This document shows positions 45,453-57,566 of a stretch of 64,000 bases of DNA, piece by piece. The stretch is from Amphibacillus jilinensis Y1 (GTDB lineage: Bacteria > Bacillota > Bacilli > Bacillales > Amphibacillaceae): assembly GCF_000306965.1 (NCBI RefSeq), contig NZ_JH976437.1:1-64000 (forward strand), given 5' to 3'. Within the stretch, counting starts at the first letter, position 1. Each line of letters opens with the position of its first letter. The position numbers and the translations under genes were made by a program. Below the pieces are notes generated by a model. That model was given only the letters and a program-made list of their open reading frames with translations, had not been told where the DNA came from and searched no databases.

Positions 45453-45935
45453 TTATTTGTAGACATTTCTATTATTAGCTTGATAGGGCCGTTTTGCACG
45501 GGGTGTACCTAAAATCTCAGCCATAACCACACTTTCAGCTAGTCCCTTTCTCGAAAGGTTCCTTTTAAATGCTAATGGTTTCGCTTTTGGACGTATTGTT
45601 TTTTGCCTAGAAACTAATTTACTTTCAACTTTTTTCTGCATTTGTTTGGCCTGTTTATTAACTTGATTATTGTTCTTGTCTGACGCCACATTGAGATGCT
45701 TTCTTAGTTGTTCTAATTGGGCATTTTTTTGCGCAGCAATATTAGGTTCTTTTTTATTAGAATTGGCTGTCTCTGATTTCTGACGCGTTTGAACAGGTCT
45801 ATTTAATGTGGTTTGTTGACTACGTTTCCGTTTATTTTCATCCGTATTATTGTCGGTATTATTAAGAACATTTTTCAGAAGGCTACCACCAATAATGAGA
45901 AGAAACGTAATCAAAGGAGCTATAAATTCATCCAT
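45453..45935 (-). CDS. yqfB: YqfB-like small protein downstream of floA
   Basis: 160 residues: an N-terminal membrane segment (about 5-22), a long hydrophilic, Asn/Gln/Lys-rich linker, and a conserved C-terminal motif RKGLAESVVMAEILGTPRAKRPY. That tail, with EILGxPRA, is shared by proteins found beside floA in Bacillaceae as I recall them. The role is unknown; location suggests a partner of the flotillin FloA. 26 bases separate it from floA, and a ribosome site (AAGGGGAGTG) precedes it. Symbol given by position and tail motif. Confidence 0.65.
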   Translation of the reverse strand: MDEFIAPLITFLLIIGGSLLKNVLNNTDNNTDENKRKRSQQTTLNRPVQTRQKSETANSNKKEPNIAAQKNAQLEQLRKHLNVASDKNNNQVNKQAKQMQKKVESKLVSRQKTIRPKAKPLAFKRNLSRKGLAESVVMAEILGTPRAKRPYQANNRNVYK

Positions 45936-45961
45936 TGTCTCACTCCCCTTAAATCAATCGA

Positions 45962-46951
45962 TTATTCTTCATCAGAATCATCTTCGGTCATTTTTCCGAT
46001 TGAATCACGCATGTCAGTATCAGCATTAATGTTCTTATAGTTCATATAGTCCATCACACCCATGTGACCAGAACGTAAAGCTTCAGCAAGTGCTAATGGT
46101 ACGTCAGCTTCAGCTTCAACAACTTTCGCACGCATTTCTTGGACACGCGCCACCATTTCCTGCTCTTGAGCTACCGCCATGGCTCGACGTTCCTCTGCTT
46201 TAGCCTGTGCAATATTTTTATCAGCTTCAGCTTGGTCTGTTTGTAGTATTGCACCAATATTTTTTCCGATATCTACATCAGCAATATCGATCGATAAAAT
46301 CTCAAATGCTGTTCCAGCATCTAATCCACGATTTAAAACGTTGTGTGAAATAGAATCTGGATTTTCAAGTACTTTCTTGTGCGCTGTCGAACTACCGATC
46401 GTACTAACGACACCCTCACCAACACGAGCAATGACTGTATCTTCACCAGCACCACCGACTAATCGGTCAATATTTGCACGAACAGTAATTCGCGCTTTCG
46501 CCTTCACTTCAATACCGTCCATTGCAATACCTGCAATGAAGGGTGTTTCAATGACTTTAGGGTTAACACTCATTTGAACCGCTTGAAGCACATCACGACC
46601 AGCTAAATCAATAGCAGCGGCACGCTCAAAGCTTAATTCAATGTTTGCGCGCTGTGCAGCAATTAAAGCATTGACAACGCGATCAACGTTACCACCAGCC
46701 AAATAGTGACTCTCTAGCTGGTTAATAGTGACTTCCACCCCAGCTTTGTGTGCTTTAATTAATGGATTAATGACTCTTTGCGGGACAACACGTCTTAATC
46801 TCATCCCAACTAAAGTAAAGATACTTACCTTAACCCCCGCTGCTAGCGCACTAATCCAAAGCGCTACCGGAATAAAGGTTAGTAAAATAATAAGGGCAAC
46901 GATGATTACCCCAATAATAATAATCGGCATAAAATCTGCAGCTGTTTCCAT
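45962..46951 (-). CDS. floA: Flotillin-like protein FloA
   Basis: Scaffold protein of functional membrane microdomains. N-terminal membrane hairpin (residues about 9-50), a flotillin/SPFH-like domain ([23 protein letters not shown] ...) and a C-terminal EA-rich coiled region ([20 protein letters not shown]). 329 residues, as in B. subtilis. Its ATG overlaps the stop of the long NfeD gene by one base, which is the usual nfeD-floA coupling. Confidence 0.96.
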   Translation of the reverse strand: METAADFMPIIIIGVIIVALIILLTFIPVALWISALAAGVKVSIFTLVGMRLRRVVPQRVINPLIKAHKAGVEVTINQLESHYLAGGNVDRVVNALIAAQRANIELSFERAAAIDLAGRDVLQAVQMSVNPKVIETPFIAGIAMDGIEVKAKARITVRANIDRLVGGAGEDTVIARVGEGVVSTIGSSTAHKKVLENPDSISHNVLNRGLDAGTAFEILSIDIADVDIGKNIGAILQTDQAEADKNIAQAKAEERRAMAVAQEQEMVARVQEMRAKVVEAEADVPLALAEALRSGHMGVMDYMNYKNINADTDMRDSIGKMTEDDSDEE

Positions 46952-48300
46952 TATTCTTCCTCCTCTTTCGTGTTTTCTCTAACGACAATCCGTGATCCTG
47001 CCACTTTCACAATCTTAATCAACTGATCCTGTGCTATAAATCCACCTTCTGTTATAACATCAATTCTTTCAGTATCAAAGACAGCAGTACCCGCAGGTCT
47101 AAGTGGTGTAACAGTGACACCTACTTTACCAAGTAAATCATCTCGATTCACATTCGATACATAGCCTCGTTCGGGTGTTTCAGCATCATTTAAAATAATA
47201 TATTTAAATAATCCTTTTTCCAAACCAATTCGTTTATACAAAAAGATAGCTACTGCAATGGTAACAATAAGGGCAATCAATATACTTATGCTCATCTGCC
47301 TAATATCAGTGGCTGCCATAAACAAAGATGTAAACACACTGATTCCACCTATACTCCCAAGTATCCCTCCAGGCACAAAAAATTCAGCAATAATAAGGGC
47401 AATACCTACCACGAGTAATAATAACACCTCGTAACCAGCAAAGCCTGCTACCGCATGTCCATAGAAGAATAAAACCAGCGATATAATCCCTAATGAACCT
47501 GGTACACCAAATCCCGGCGAATACAGCTCAACAATTAGTCCTAAACCTGCAACTGATAATAATATCGATATGACTGTAGAACTGGTTAAAAATCTTGCGA
47601 ACTCTTCTGCAATGGTTGGCTCTAATTCAATGACTTCGGATTCAGCTAAACCCAATTCATTCAATAATTCAATTCGGTGATTAACCGTACCTTCAGAGTA
47701 ACCGACTTCTATCGCCGATGTTGGCCCTAATGTTAAATATCGTCCAGCTGGCGCATTATATTCTGGTAAGTCAATATCGGGATCAGCCATTGCTTCCGCA
47801 TAAAACCGATCTCTTCCTTTAGATTCAGCTGCACTTCCCATTGCTTCTAACCAATAAGATTGTGCTTTTTCGTCAGCTGCATTACCATCCCCTGTTATAA
47901 TACCGCTTGCTCCCATCGTTGCTTGTGGATTCATATAAATATAATCTGCAAAAAGAGCTATATAAGAGCCTGCGGATAAAGCTTGACTTCTTATGTATGC
48001 AGTAATAGGTATATCAATGTTTTGAAGTATCTCACCAATATTATTAGCAGCATCGACTTGACCACCTGGTGTATTAATTTCAAATATAATGTGATCAACA
48101 TTTTGCTCAATAGCTTCATTGGTTGTTCGTCTTAAAAAAGCTTCAAGACCACGTTCAACCTCTTTTTCGATCGGAATGACATAAACAAGTTTTCCCTCTC
48201 CGCTTTCACTCGCTTCTACATTATCGGTTTTTACTAAACTAAAAACCCCAATACTAACTAGCATCATGCTTAAAAAAAGATAAATCAGGCGTCTATACAT
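46951..48300 (-). CDS. yqeZ: Long NfeD-family membrane serine protease-like protein (YqeZ)
   Basis: 449 residues: signal peptide (about 1-27), a ClpP-like domain with [15 protein letters not shown] and the Ser in [15 protein letters not shown] followed by MGASGIITG, then four or five membrane segments and a C-terminal NfeD OB domain ([20 protein letters not shown]). It is the cotranscribed partner of floA. The general base Lys expected of the protease family should be in the central region but cannot be fixed by eye. Confidence 0.92.
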   Translation of the reverse strand: MYRRLIYLFLSMMLVSIGVFSLVKTDNVEASESGEGKLVYVIPIEKEVERGLEAFLRRTTNEAIEQNVDHIIFEINTPGGQVDAANNIGEILQNIDIPITAYIRSQALSAGSYIALFADYIYMNPQATMGASGIITGDGNAADEKAQSYWLEAMGSAAESKGRDRFYAEAMADPDIDLPEYNAPAGRYLTLGPTSAIEVGYSEGTVNHRIELLNELGLAESEVIELEPTIAEEFARFLTSSTVISILLSVAGLGLIVELYSPGFGVPGSLGIISLVLFFYGHAVAGFAGYEVLLLLVVGIALIIAEFFVPGGILGSIGGISVFTSLFMAATDIRQMSISILIALIVTIAVAIFLYKRIGLEKGLFKYIILNDAETPERGYVSNVNRDDLLGKVGVTVTPLRPAGTAVFDTERIDVITEGGFIAQDQLIKIVKVAGSRIVVRENTKEEEE

Positions 48301-48385
48301 TACACCACCTCCTTCCCACTTATTATACGGAAAGCGTTAAGTTAATTTTATTCATTTCTCTTATATTATATCATGAGTATGGCAA

Positions 48386-48422
48386 AAAATCCCCTATCAT
48401 CAGCGAATGGATAGGGGATTTT
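48386..48422 (-). terminator. Terminator after yqeY
   Basis: Perfect 13-bp stem AAAATCCCCTATC / GATAGGGGATTTT with T6 on the minus strand, 24 bases past the stop. Confidence 0.9.
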
Positions 48423-48445
48423 CTTTTATTGAGCTTTGAATCGTA

Positions 48446-48892
48446 TTATGACAAATGTTTTTGAACCAGTTTATTTACTTCTGTTCCATCAGCTTTGCCT
48501 TTTACTTTCGGCATAAGCGCACCCATCACTTTTCCCATCTCTTTTTTTGAAGTGGCACCCACTTCATCAATTGTTTGAATAACAATCTTCTCAAGCTCTT
48601 CAGATGATAGCTGTTCTGGCATATACACTTGTAAAATAACTATTTCATCATTAAGATTACTTACAAGATCATCGCGTCCAGCTTCTTTAAACTCATGGAG
48701 GGAATCCTTTCTTTGTTTTAGCTCGCGAGCTAAAACTGTCAATTCTTCTTCTTCTGACAACTCGTCTTTACCAAGTTTAATTGCTTCGTTTTGAAGTGAA
48801 GCCTTAACCATACGTATGACGCTTAACTTTTGCTTTTCTTTATTACGCATGGCTTGTTTCATGTCTTGGTTCAGACGTTCTAATAATGACAT
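48446..48892 (-). CDS. yqeY: GatB/YqeY domain protein
   Basis: 148-residue cytosolic protein homologous to the C-terminal tRNA-binding domain of GatB. Begins [29 protein letters not shown] with [15 protein letters not shown] and [18 protein letters not shown], all family-typical. It follows rpsU by 47 bases, as in B. subtilis, and probably shares its promoter. Exact role unknown, likely tRNA-related. Confidence 0.93.
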   Translation of the reverse strand: MSLLERLNQDMKQAMRNKEKQKLSVIRMVKASLQNEAIKLGKDELSEEEELTVLARELKQRKDSLHEFKEAGRDDLVSNLNDEIVILQVYMPEQLSSEELEKIVIQTIDEVGATSKKEMGKVMGALMPKVKGKADGTEVNKLVQKHLS

Positions 48893-48939
48893 TTGCTTCT
48901 ACACCCTCTTTATAAGAAATAGCTATTTCTTATACTAAA

Positions 48940-49113
48940 TTACTTGCGTTTTCTAGCCGCCTCAGACTTCTTCTTACGACGAACACTAGGTTTTTCATAA
49001 AATTCACGCTTACGATATTCAGACAATGTACCTGATTTTGATACACTGCGTTTAAAGCGACGAAGAGCATCCTCAAGAGACTCGTTTTTACGAACGCGAG
49101 TTGAATTTGACAT
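48940..49113 (-). CDS. rpsU: 30S ribosomal protein S21
   Basis: 57-residue S21 read from the sequence: it starts [20 protein letters not shown] and ends [21 protein letters not shown] precedes the ATG at 49113. A longer open frame at 48930-49157 overlaps it in another phase and is spurious. Confidence 0.97.
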   Translation of the reverse strand: MSNSTRVRKNESLEDALRRFKRSVSKSGTLSEYRKREFYEKPSVRRKKKSEAARKRK

Positions 49114-49185
49114 GCTAATTTCCCTCCCTCCGAAGCATCAACAGATTGATTAGACATATGTATCCGCTACATTTGCCTCTATGAC

Positions 49186-49214
49186 ATTATAATATAATGG
49201 GTTTTTTAGGTCAA
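49186..49214 (-). promoter_or_regulatory. Sigma-A promoter of rpsU-yqeY
   Basis: TTGACC, 17 bp, TATAAT on the minus strand, about 75 bases before the rpsU start. Confidence 0.85.
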
Positions 49215-49270
49215 CTTTTGTTTTATCTCTATCAAAAAATAATAAGAATTTAAGTGAGCATATAAAAGAA

Positions 49271-50629
49271 TTATAGACTAGATGTTGTCAAATTGGGATG
49301 GTCCAAAACTGTTACGAGCTCCCCAGTATTAATAGGATAACCCGACTCTTTTAATTTCACTTTGACAACTTGACCAATTAAATCCGCAGATCCTTGAAAT
49401 TGAACCTTCAAATAATTATCAGAATAACCAATCAATGTTTGCTGATTTTGATCATTTCGTTCAATCTCTTCAGGTATGATTTCTAGAACCGCACCCTCAA
49501 ATCGAGAAGCATAGACTTTAGCTTGCTGTTCTGACAAAGCAATTAGACGGTGAACACGATCATTTTTGACCTGATCATCTACTTGATTATCCATCCTTGC
49601 TGCCGGTGTACCTGTTCGTTTAGAGAAAGGAAATACATGGAGCTCTGAAAACCCAATATCTTGTATAAATTGGTATGTTTCTTGAAATTCTTGATCTGTT
49701 TCACCCGGAAAACCTACGATCACATCAGACGTAACTGCTAAACCTGGTAAGGCTTGTTTTAACCGCTCTACCTGTTGTTTATAAAATGCAGTAGTATATT
49801 TTCTTCTCATTCTCTCTAATACCGTGTCAGATCCAGCTTGTAAAGGAACATGCAAATGTCGCACAATTTTATCTGATTGATCAATGACTTGCATGACTTT
49901 TTCTGTGATTTGACTAGCTTCAATAGACGAGATGCGGATTCTTTTCAGTCCTTTAACCTTCGTTTCAAGATCAATGAGCAAGTCGGCAAAATCATACCCT
50001 TTAATATCTTCACCATAACCAGCTGTATGTATGCCGGTTAATACGATCTCTTTATAACCTGCTTCAACAAGTTGTTGAGCTTGTTTTAATACATGCTCAG
50101 GCTGTCTAGAACGTAATAAGCCCCGAGACCAAGGGATAATACAAAAAGTACAAAAATTATTGCATCCTTCCTGGATCTTCAGTGAAGCTCGTGTACGATC
50201 CGTAAAAACAGGAACATCCATTTCTTCAAAGACTCGATTTTTCATAATATTAGAAACACCATTAATAGGCTTGCGTGTTATCTGATGTTCTTCAATATAA
50301 GGAATCATCTTGTCACGCTCTTGTGTACCTACAACAACATCAACGCCTGGTATCTCCATAATTTCACCTGGTGATATTTGTGCATAGCACCCTGTCACAC
50401 AAACAACCGCCTCAGGGTTCTTTCTAATGGCTCTTCTAATCACTTGACGACTCTTTTTATCACCTGTGTTTGTTACCGTACAGGTATTAATTACATAAAT
50501 ATCTGCTTCCCGACCAAAATCGACTCGCTGATAACCTTGTTCTTTGAATTTCTGCCAAATTCCTTCTGTTTCGTAATGATTTACTTTACAGCCTAATGTA
50601 TGAAAAGCAACTGTTGTCACATGTTTCAC
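49271..50629 (-). CDS. mtaB: tRNA t6A37 methylthiotransferase MtaB
   Basis: Radical-SAM enzyme converting t6A to ms2t6A at tRNA position 37. The N-terminal MTTase domain has the cluster cysteines in TLGCKVNHYETEG, VINTCTVTNTGD and VVCVTGCYAQ; the radical-SAM motif is EGCNNFCTFCIIPWSRG; the C-terminal TRAM domain ends the protein (about 385-445). 452 residues. Its start overlaps the rsmE stop by 4 bases, so it is the last gene of the dnaK-type operon. Confidence 0.95.
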   Translation of the reverse strand: MKHVTTVAFHTLGCKVNHYETEGIWQKFKEQGYQRVDFGREADIYVINTCTVTNTGDKKSRQVIRRAIRKNPEAVVCVTGCYAQISPGEIMEIPGVDVVVGTQERDKMIPYIEEHQITRKPINGVSNIMKNRVFEEMDVPVFTDRTRASLKIQEGCNNFCTFCIIPWSRGLLRSRQPEHVLKQAQQLVEAGYKEIVLTGIHTAGYGEDIKGYDFADLLIDLETKVKGLKRIRISSIEASQITEKVMQVIDQSDKIVRHLHVPLQAGSDTVLERMRRKYTTAFYKQQVERLKQALPGLAVTSDVIVGFPGETDQEFQETYQFIQDIGFSELHVFPFSKRTGTPAARMDNQVDDQVKNDRVHRLIALSEQQAKVYASRFEGAVLEIIPEEIERNDQNQQTLIGYSDNYLKVQFQGSADLIGQVVKVKLKESGYPINTGELVTVLDHPNLTTSSL

Positions 50630-51375
50630 TCCGTTTCTTCGAAGTAGTATGATAAAGCAGACAGCATATATAATGATGCTGTTTCTGTCCTTAATATTCT
50701 AGGACCAAATCTAACCGGTTCAAAACCATTTTGATAAAATGTATCTATTTCATGTTCAGTTAATCCGCCTTCAGGTCCGATAATTACTATGACTGACTGA
50801 CCAGGGAGAATCTGTTTGAAAAACGCATTAAGTTTTTGAGTGATTTGTTGACGGGCTGTTTCTTCATAAGCAACGAATTTATGATCATAGTGCTGACTTA
50901 ATTGAATTAATGATTTTAGGTCATGAAGCTCTTTAACTTTAGGCAATTGATTGCGGTGTGCTTGTTCTGATGCTTCTTTTACAATTTTCATTAAGCGTTG
51001 CTGCTTTTTTTCGCGCTTTTTAATATCCCATTTTACAATAGAACGAGATGCTTGAAAAGGAATGATGGCATGTACGCCTAATTCTGTCGCCTTTTGTGCA
51101 ATCCAATCTAATTTATCACCTTTAGGTAACCCTTGAACTAATGTAACTTTTATAGGGAGTTCAACCTCTTGTTCAAGCCATTCTAAAATACTAAGCTTGA
51201 TCACATCAGTGATTTCTATTATTTCACAAAGTGCCACTCTACCATCTGAGCGATTACAAATGACCTGATCATTTATCGTCATCCGCATAACATTAACGAT
51301 ATGATGGGCATCATCACCTGATATAATAATTTGATCATTCTTCCAATTTTGACCTTCTATAAAATAGCGCTGCAC
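50626..51375 (-). CDS. rsmE: 16S rRNA (uracil1498-N3)-methyltransferase RsmE
   Basis: SPOUT-fold methyltransferase with N-terminal PUA-like domain (MQRYFIEGQNWKND ... DAHHIVNVMRM) and the deep-knot motifs VIVIIGPEGGLTEHEI and LGPRILRTETASLYMLSAL-like RFGPRILRTETAS. 249 residues. Between prmA and mtaB, as in B. subtilis (yqeU). Confidence 0.95.
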   Translation of the reverse strand: MQRYFIEGQNWKNDQIIISGDDAHHIVNVMRMTINDQVICNRSDGRVALCEIIEITDVIKLSILEWLEQEVELPIKVTLVQGLPKGDKLDWIAQKATELGVHAIIPFQASRSIVKWDIKKREKKQQRLMKIVKEASEQAHRNQLPKVKELHDLKSLIQLSQHYDHKFVAYEETARQQITQKLNAFFKQILPGQSVIVIIGPEGGLTEHEIDTFYQNGFEPVRFGPRILRTETASLYMLSALSYYFEETE

Positions 51376-51390
51376 AGTTAAACACCTCTA

Positions 51391-52341
51391 TTACTCCGGT
51401 TTTCTTGCAATAATCGACACCCAGTCCTCCATTTGATTGACTTCGATAATGTTAAAACCCGATTCTTCTAAAGCTTGTTTTACGGTTTGTTTTTTTGCTT
51501 GAATAATACCAGATGTAATAAAGATTCCGCCTGGTTTTAATATGTCAAAAGCATCTCGTTCAAAACGCAAAATAACTTCTGCTAATATATTTGCAACAAT
51601 CAAGTCTGGTTGGTATGTCACATGGTCAAGTAAGTTATTTTGTTTAATCTCCACTTTTGCATCGACCTTATTTAATTTGGTATTAATATTTGCCGTTTTT
51701 ACTGCAACATCATCAAGATCATAGGCATAAATTTTATGGGCGCCCAATAATGCCGCTGCAATGCTTAAAACACCTGAACCTGTCCCTACATCAACTACTG
51801 TGTCATCTCGTTGTAAAAAATTCTCTATTGCTTGTACACTTAATACAGTGGTAGGGTGTGTTCCAGTTCCAAATGCCATACCCGGATCAAGCTCAATAAT
51901 AACCTCATCAGTCGAGACCGGTTGATACTCTTCCCATGTGGGTGTAATCGTAATTTTATTTGAAATTTTCACAGGTTTATAATACTTTTTCCAAGCTGTA
52001 GCCCATTGCTCTTCATTAACTTCACTAATCGTCATTCGGTTTTGCCCAATGTCGATATTGTAAACAAGCAATTGATTAATTGCTTGTTTAATTTGTTCGA
52101 CCGTTTCACCTAAAAAACTATTCACTGCCAGATAAGCCTTTAAGACAACACCTTCATCAGGAAAATCTTCTGGATCTAATTCATATACTTCTCCATATGG
52201 TGCTGGACGATCTTTCGCAAAGTCTTCTGCATCTTCAATAACGACACCGCTAGCTCCCGCTTCGTGAAGGATATTAGAGATGGGTTCAATTGCCTCATTT
52301 GTCGTATGAATACAAAGTTCAGACCACTTCAAGTCAATCAC
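51391..52341 (-). CDS. prmA: Ribosomal protein L11 methyltransferase
   Basis: Methylates L11 at several lysines. N-terminal substrate-binding domain (to about 120), linker, then a Rossmann domain with IELDPGMAFGTGTHPTT, VVDVGTGSGVLSIAAALLG, and VANILAEVI. 316 residues. Located after dnaJ in the heat-shock operon. Confidence 0.96.
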   Translation of the reverse strand: MIDLKWSELCIHTTNEAIEPISNILHEAGASGVVIEDAEDFAKDRPAPYGEVYELDPEDFPDEGVVLKAYLAVNSFLGETVEQIKQAINQLLVYNIDIGQNRMTISEVNEEQWATAWKKYYKPVKISNKITITPTWEEYQPVSTDEVIIELDPGMAFGTGTHPTTVLSVQAIENFLQRDDTVVDVGTGSGVLSIAAALLGAHKIYAYDLDDVAVKTANINTKLNKVDAKVEIKQNNLLDHVTYQPDLIVANILAEVILRFERDAFDILKPGGIFITSGIIQAKKQTVKQALEESGFNIIEVNQMEDWVSIIARKPE

Positions 52342-52365
52342 TCTTTTCTTAATAATTAAATTCGA

Positions 52366-53490
52366 TTACTCACCTTTAAATGCGCGCTTCACTCGGCTAA
52401 AAAAAGAATCTTCATTTTCATCAGCTGGCTCATTTCCACTTATTTCATTAAATTCTCGTAATAGTTCTTTTTGCTTTGTCGTTAATTTGGTTGGTGTAAT
52501 CACTCGCATCTTAACATGTTGATCGCCATTACCATATCCTCGAACATTCGGTGCTCCTTTTCCTTTTAGTCTAAAGGTTTTGCCCGTTTGTGTGCCAGCA
52601 GGAATCTTTAACTTAACTTTGCCATGTACCGTAGGGATTTCAATTTCATCACCCAATGCCGCTTGCGTGTATGTTAACGGCATTTCACAGAAGATGTGAT
52701 CGCCATCACGTTGATAGAATTCATGTGTTTTCACTTGGACAACAACATAAAGGTCACCAGCAGGTCCACCATTAACACCAGGTTCGCCTTGACCAGCCAC
52801 ACGGATTTGTTGACCATCATCAATACCTGCAGGTATGCTGATATGAATTTTCTTTCTCTTTTTCACTGTACCATTACCATTACACGTCGTACACTTTTCC
52901 TTAATTTCCTTACCAGTCCCATTACAATGGTGACAAACACGTTTATTTACAACACGGCCAAAAGGTGTATTCTGCTCGACATGCATTTGTCCAGAACCCT
53001 TACAGTGTTTACAAGTTTCAGGACTGGTTCCAGGTTTTGCACCAGACCCATTACATGTCGTACAAGTTTCCTCCTTTGGTATATGAATATCTGTTTCTTT
53101 ACCAAAGATCGCTTCTTCAAACTCGAGAACCATTGTATATTGCAAATCATTTCCTTGTTTTGGTGCATTGGGATCACGTCGCCCTCCACCGCCAAAGAAC
53201 ATATCAAATATGTCACCGAAACCGCCGAAGTCATCAGTGCCAAATCCACCTCCGCCAAATCCTTGACCCTGTGGACCAGCATGACCAAACTGATCGTATT
53301 GGGCACGTTTCTGATCATTATTCAAAACTTCATAAGCTTCTTTTGCCTCTTTAAATTTATCAGGTGCATCTGTTTCTTTATTAACATCTGGATGGTATTT
53401 ACGCGCTAGTTTTCGATATGCTTTTTTTATCTCATCTTTAGAAGCATTTTTATCAATACCTAGCACGTCATAATAATCCCTCTTACTCAT
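52366..53490 (-). CDS. dnaJ: Chaperone DnaJ
   Basis: Type I Hsp40 co-chaperone that stimulates DnaK ATPase. J domain with the HPD motif ([11 protein letters not shown]), G/F-rich region (residues about 72-105, [16 protein letters not shown]), four zinc repeats ([32 protein letters not shown]), then the two C-terminal beta domains. 374 residues. It follows dnaK by about 200 bases containing a terminator-like hairpin, so its level may be set below that of dnaK. Confidence 0.98.
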   Translation of the reverse strand: MSKRDYYDVLGIDKNASKDEIKKAYRKLARKYHPDVNKETDAPDKFKEAKEAYEVLNNDQKRAQYDQFGHAGPQGQGFGGGGFGTDDFGGFGDIFDMFFGGGGRRDPNAPKQGNDLQYTMVLEFEEAIFGKETDIHIPKEETCTTCNGSGAKPGTSPETCKHCKGSGQMHVEQNTPFGRVVNKRVCHHCNGTGKEIKEKCTTCNGNGTVKKRKKIHISIPAGIDDGQQIRVAGQGEPGVNGGPAGDLYVVVQVKTHEFYQRDGDHIFCEMPLTYTQAALGDEIEIPTVHGKVKLKIPAGTQTGKTFRLKGKGAPNVRGYGNGDQHVKMRVITPTKLTTKQKELLREFNEISGNEPADENEDSFFSRVKRAFKGE

Positions 53491-53638
53491 GAAAAATCAC
53501 CGCTCCCGTCTCGTTTACTGCATAAATTTAATCATAACATTCTTTATACTAGCTAAACAACTATATTAAATAATCAGATACCATTAAAAATCAACAACTC
53601 ATTCTGACTTTTTAAAATCACGCGAATGAAAACAGGAC

Positions 53639-53675
53639 AAAAGTCAAAGCCAAGTATAACCTGACTTTGACTTTT
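53639..53675 (-). terminator. Hairpin between dnaK and dnaJ, partial terminator
   Basis: Perfect 11-bp stem AAAAGTCAAAG / CTTTGACTTTT (53639-53649 with 53665-53675), 17 bases beyond the dnaK stop. Only four T follow, so readthrough into dnaJ is likely. Confidence 0.6.
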
Positions 53676-53691
53676 ACGCATGTTATGTTAA

Positions 53692-55530
<1,839 letters not shown>

Positions 55531-55560
55531 TTATATTTCCTCCTTTAATTGCGTATGTAG

Positions 55561-56124
55561 TTATTGATTTACTTTTACCATTGCTGGACGAATAACTCGA
55601 TCCTTTAAACGATACCCCTTTTGTAATTCTTCTACAACAGTGTTCGAATCGTATTGATCGTCTTCCACCTGCATAACTGCTTGATGAATGTTAGGGTCAA
55701 ACGTCTCACCAACGGTTTCAATGATTTCCACACCTTCTTTTTCAAGTGCAGTGCTTAACTGACGATAAATCATTTCCATTCCTTCAAAAAACGGTTGCAC
55801 AGCGTGATCTTCAGGTTTATTGTCAAGCGCTCGTTCAAAATTGTCTACAATGGGTAACAATTCTGTCACAAGTGATTGAGACTTATACTTTAAATCTGCT
55901 GCTTTTTCACGTTGCGTCCTTTTCCTGAAATTGTCATACTCAGCTTGTAGACGAATAAGTTTATTATATAATTCATCTTTTTCTTGCTTTATCTGTTCAA
56001 TTTCTTCAAATGATGCGTCAGTGGCTTTTTCTTCAGTGTCATCCATTAATTCTTGTTCAACCTCTTCAACTTCCTCAATCTCTTCATTTTCAAATGTTTC
56101 TTCTTTTTTAATATTCTCCTCCAT
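55561..56124 (-). CDS. grpE: Nucleotide exchange factor GrpE
   Basis: DnaK nucleotide exchange factor. A very acidic N-terminus (residues 5-50) is followed by the coiled coil ([33 protein letters not shown]) and the beta domain ([39 protein letters not shown]). The start is 56124 (MEENIKKEE), directly after AGGAGGTGACCTC; the longer frame to 56232 lacks conservation. 187 residues. Confidence 0.97.
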   Translation of the reverse strand: MEENIKKEETFENEEIEEVEEVEQELMDDTEEKATDASFEEIEQIKQEKDELYNKLIRLQAEYDNFRKRTQREKAADLKYKSQSLVTELLPIVDNFERALDNKPEDHAVQPFFEGMEMIYRQLSTALEKEGVEIIETVGETFDPNIHQAVMQVEDDQYDSNTVVEELQKGYRLKDRVIRPAMVKVNQ

Positions 56125-56436
56125 GAGGTCACCTCCTAAATAGCACATCATATTCAAGTATAAGCAATGCTTCAGCGTTACTAAAGCTTCTAGCATCACC
56201 TTTCCTCTTTTTTGAAAAACTAAGGGCTCCATTCCAGCTATGAAAAACTAGATGTATTGATCACACAAATAACAGAGGGAGACCTAACCCCTCTATAAAA
56301 AGAATCTTCAATCAGAATATTATCGTCTGTTATCTCCCACTTAAATAGATCAGTCCTACTCTCTATTTTATGGTGGTTGTTTTACGGACGGCTATCTGTG
56401 ATAAAAGAGTGCTTTACTTTATTTAGGTCAAGCATT
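56125..56436. other. Gap between grpE and hrcA, inside the heat-shock operon
   Basis: 312 bases with no gene, unusually long for hrcA-grpE. It contains a small AGAGGG/CCCTCT hairpin near 56275-56294 and dispersed hairpin element copy 8 (56294-56406). Either could affect readthrough or mRNA processing after hrcA. Confidence 0.6.
56294..56406 (+). repeat. Dispersed three-hairpin element, copy 8 (first hairpin shortened)
   Basis: ATAAAAAGAATCTTCAATCAG is joined to ATTATCGTCTGTTATCTCCCAC; the second hairpin is complete (CCACTTAAATAG with CTATTTTATGGTGG), then TTTTACGGACGG and CTATCTGTGATAAAA. It ends 30 bases from the hrcA stop codon. Confidence 0.8.
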
Positions 56437-57456
56437 TTACCAATCGTGAAACGTATGACTCATCTGATTGGATAGCAAATTCAACAATGAGACAACACGC
56501 GAATATTCCATCCGCTTCGGACCTAGTAATGCAATCGTTCCAACTTGCTTTCCAGCTAGAGAGTACGTAGCCGTTATTAAACTACAATCACGCATGGCGT
56601 TCACTTTATTTTCATGGCCAATTGAGATATGAATCCCCTCATTCGTTGATCGCAAAACATTTGCCATTAGCTCTTCTTTCTCCATTATTGAATATAATGC
56701 ATGAACTTTTGTAACATCATTAAATTCAGGTTGCAGTAACATATTAGTGATACCACCAATATAAACCTGATTAGGTTGTTGATCAAAAAGCGCACTTTTC
56801 AAGTAATGAAAAGCAGACTCTATATCATCAACATAATGATTAAGTATCGATGTTAATTCATGCTGTAATCGATGATGAAGTTCAACAATAGGAACGCCAA
56901 CCAGTCGTTCATTTAGAATATTGACTAGTTTTTCTAAATCTGATGCCTTAATCTCTGTTGGAATTGTAAATGATCGATGTTCAACATGGCCGGTATTCGT
57001 GACTAGAATCGCTACAGCAGTCGTTGCTGATAAGTGTACAATTTGAAGTTGTTTTAATGTTGTCTCGTATACCTGCGGCCCTAATATGATCGATGTATAA
57101 TTCGTCAAATCTGATAGGACATTAACTGATTTTTGCACCACTTGTTCAAATTCAACTAAATCTTGCTCAAATACACTTGAAATTAGTTGCTGATCATTCT
57201 TTGATAAATGAAAGGGAAGCAACAAGTGATCGACATAAAATCGATAGCCTTTCTCAGAAGGAACACGTCCAGAAGAAGAGTGCGTTTTTTCAATATACCC
57301 CATTTCTTCTAAATCTGCCATCTCATTCCGAATGGTGGCTGGACTGAATATTATTTCATCCTTCTTTGATATGGCACGTGAACCTATGGGTTGTGCTGTT
57401 TGAATGAACTCATCAATTATAACTTGTAATATCAACAGTTGTCTATTTGATAACAT
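56437..57456 (-). CDS. hrcA: Heat-inducible transcription repressor HrcA
   Basis: Repressor that binds CIRCE operators and needs GroE for activity. N-terminal winged helix (LLILQVIIDEFIQTAQPIGSRAI, FSPATIRNEMADLEEMGYI, SSGRVPSEKGYRFYVD) followed by the GAF-like dimerisation domain. 339 residues. Its own promoter holds a perfect CIRCE (57472-57498), so it is autoregulated along with grpE-dnaK-dnaJ. Confidence 0.98.
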   Translation of the reverse strand: MLSNRQLLILQVIIDEFIQTAQPIGSRAISKKDEIIFSPATIRNEMADLEEMGYIEKTHSSSGRVPSEKGYRFYVDHLLLPFHLSKNDQQLISSVFEQDLVEFEQVVQKSVNVLSDLTNYTSIILGPQVYETTLKQLQIVHLSATTAVAILVTNTGHVEHRSFTIPTEIKASDLEKLVNILNERLVGVPIVELHHRLQHELTSILNHYVDDIESAFHYLKSALFDQQPNQVYIGGITNMLLQPEFNDVTKVHALYSIMEKEELMANVLRSTNEGIHISIGHENKVNAMRDCSLITATYSLAGKQVGTIALLGPKRMEYSRVVSLLNLLSNQMSHTFHDW

Positions 57457-57471
57457 CGATGATCACCTCTG

Positions 57472-57498
57472 TTAGCACTCTTTACTTTCGAGTGCTAA
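57472..57498. promoter_or_regulatory. CIRCE operator (HrcA binding site)
   Basis: Perfect TTAGCACTC-N9-GAGTGCTAA, 16 bases before the hrcA start codon. Confidence 0.98.
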
Positions 57499-57508
57499 TA
57501 CTAATAAT

Positions 57509-57537
57509 AAATTATCAAATCAAAATTAAGTTGTCAA
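57509..57537 (-). promoter_or_regulatory. Sigma-A promoter of the hrcA operon
   Basis: TTGACA, 17 bp, TAATTT on the minus strand, with the CIRCE element directly downstream over the expected start site. Confidence 0.75.
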
Positions 57538-57566
57538 TGCTAAGAACTTATAAATTTAAAAGTGGT

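Noticed and set aside
48930-49157. 75-codon frame over rpsU
   Set aside because: It is in a different phase from the clear S21 reading frame at 48940-49113.
52696-53409. 237-codon plus-strand frame antisense to dnaJ
   Set aside because: It is a shadow of the highly conserved dnaJ frame, without a ribosome site.
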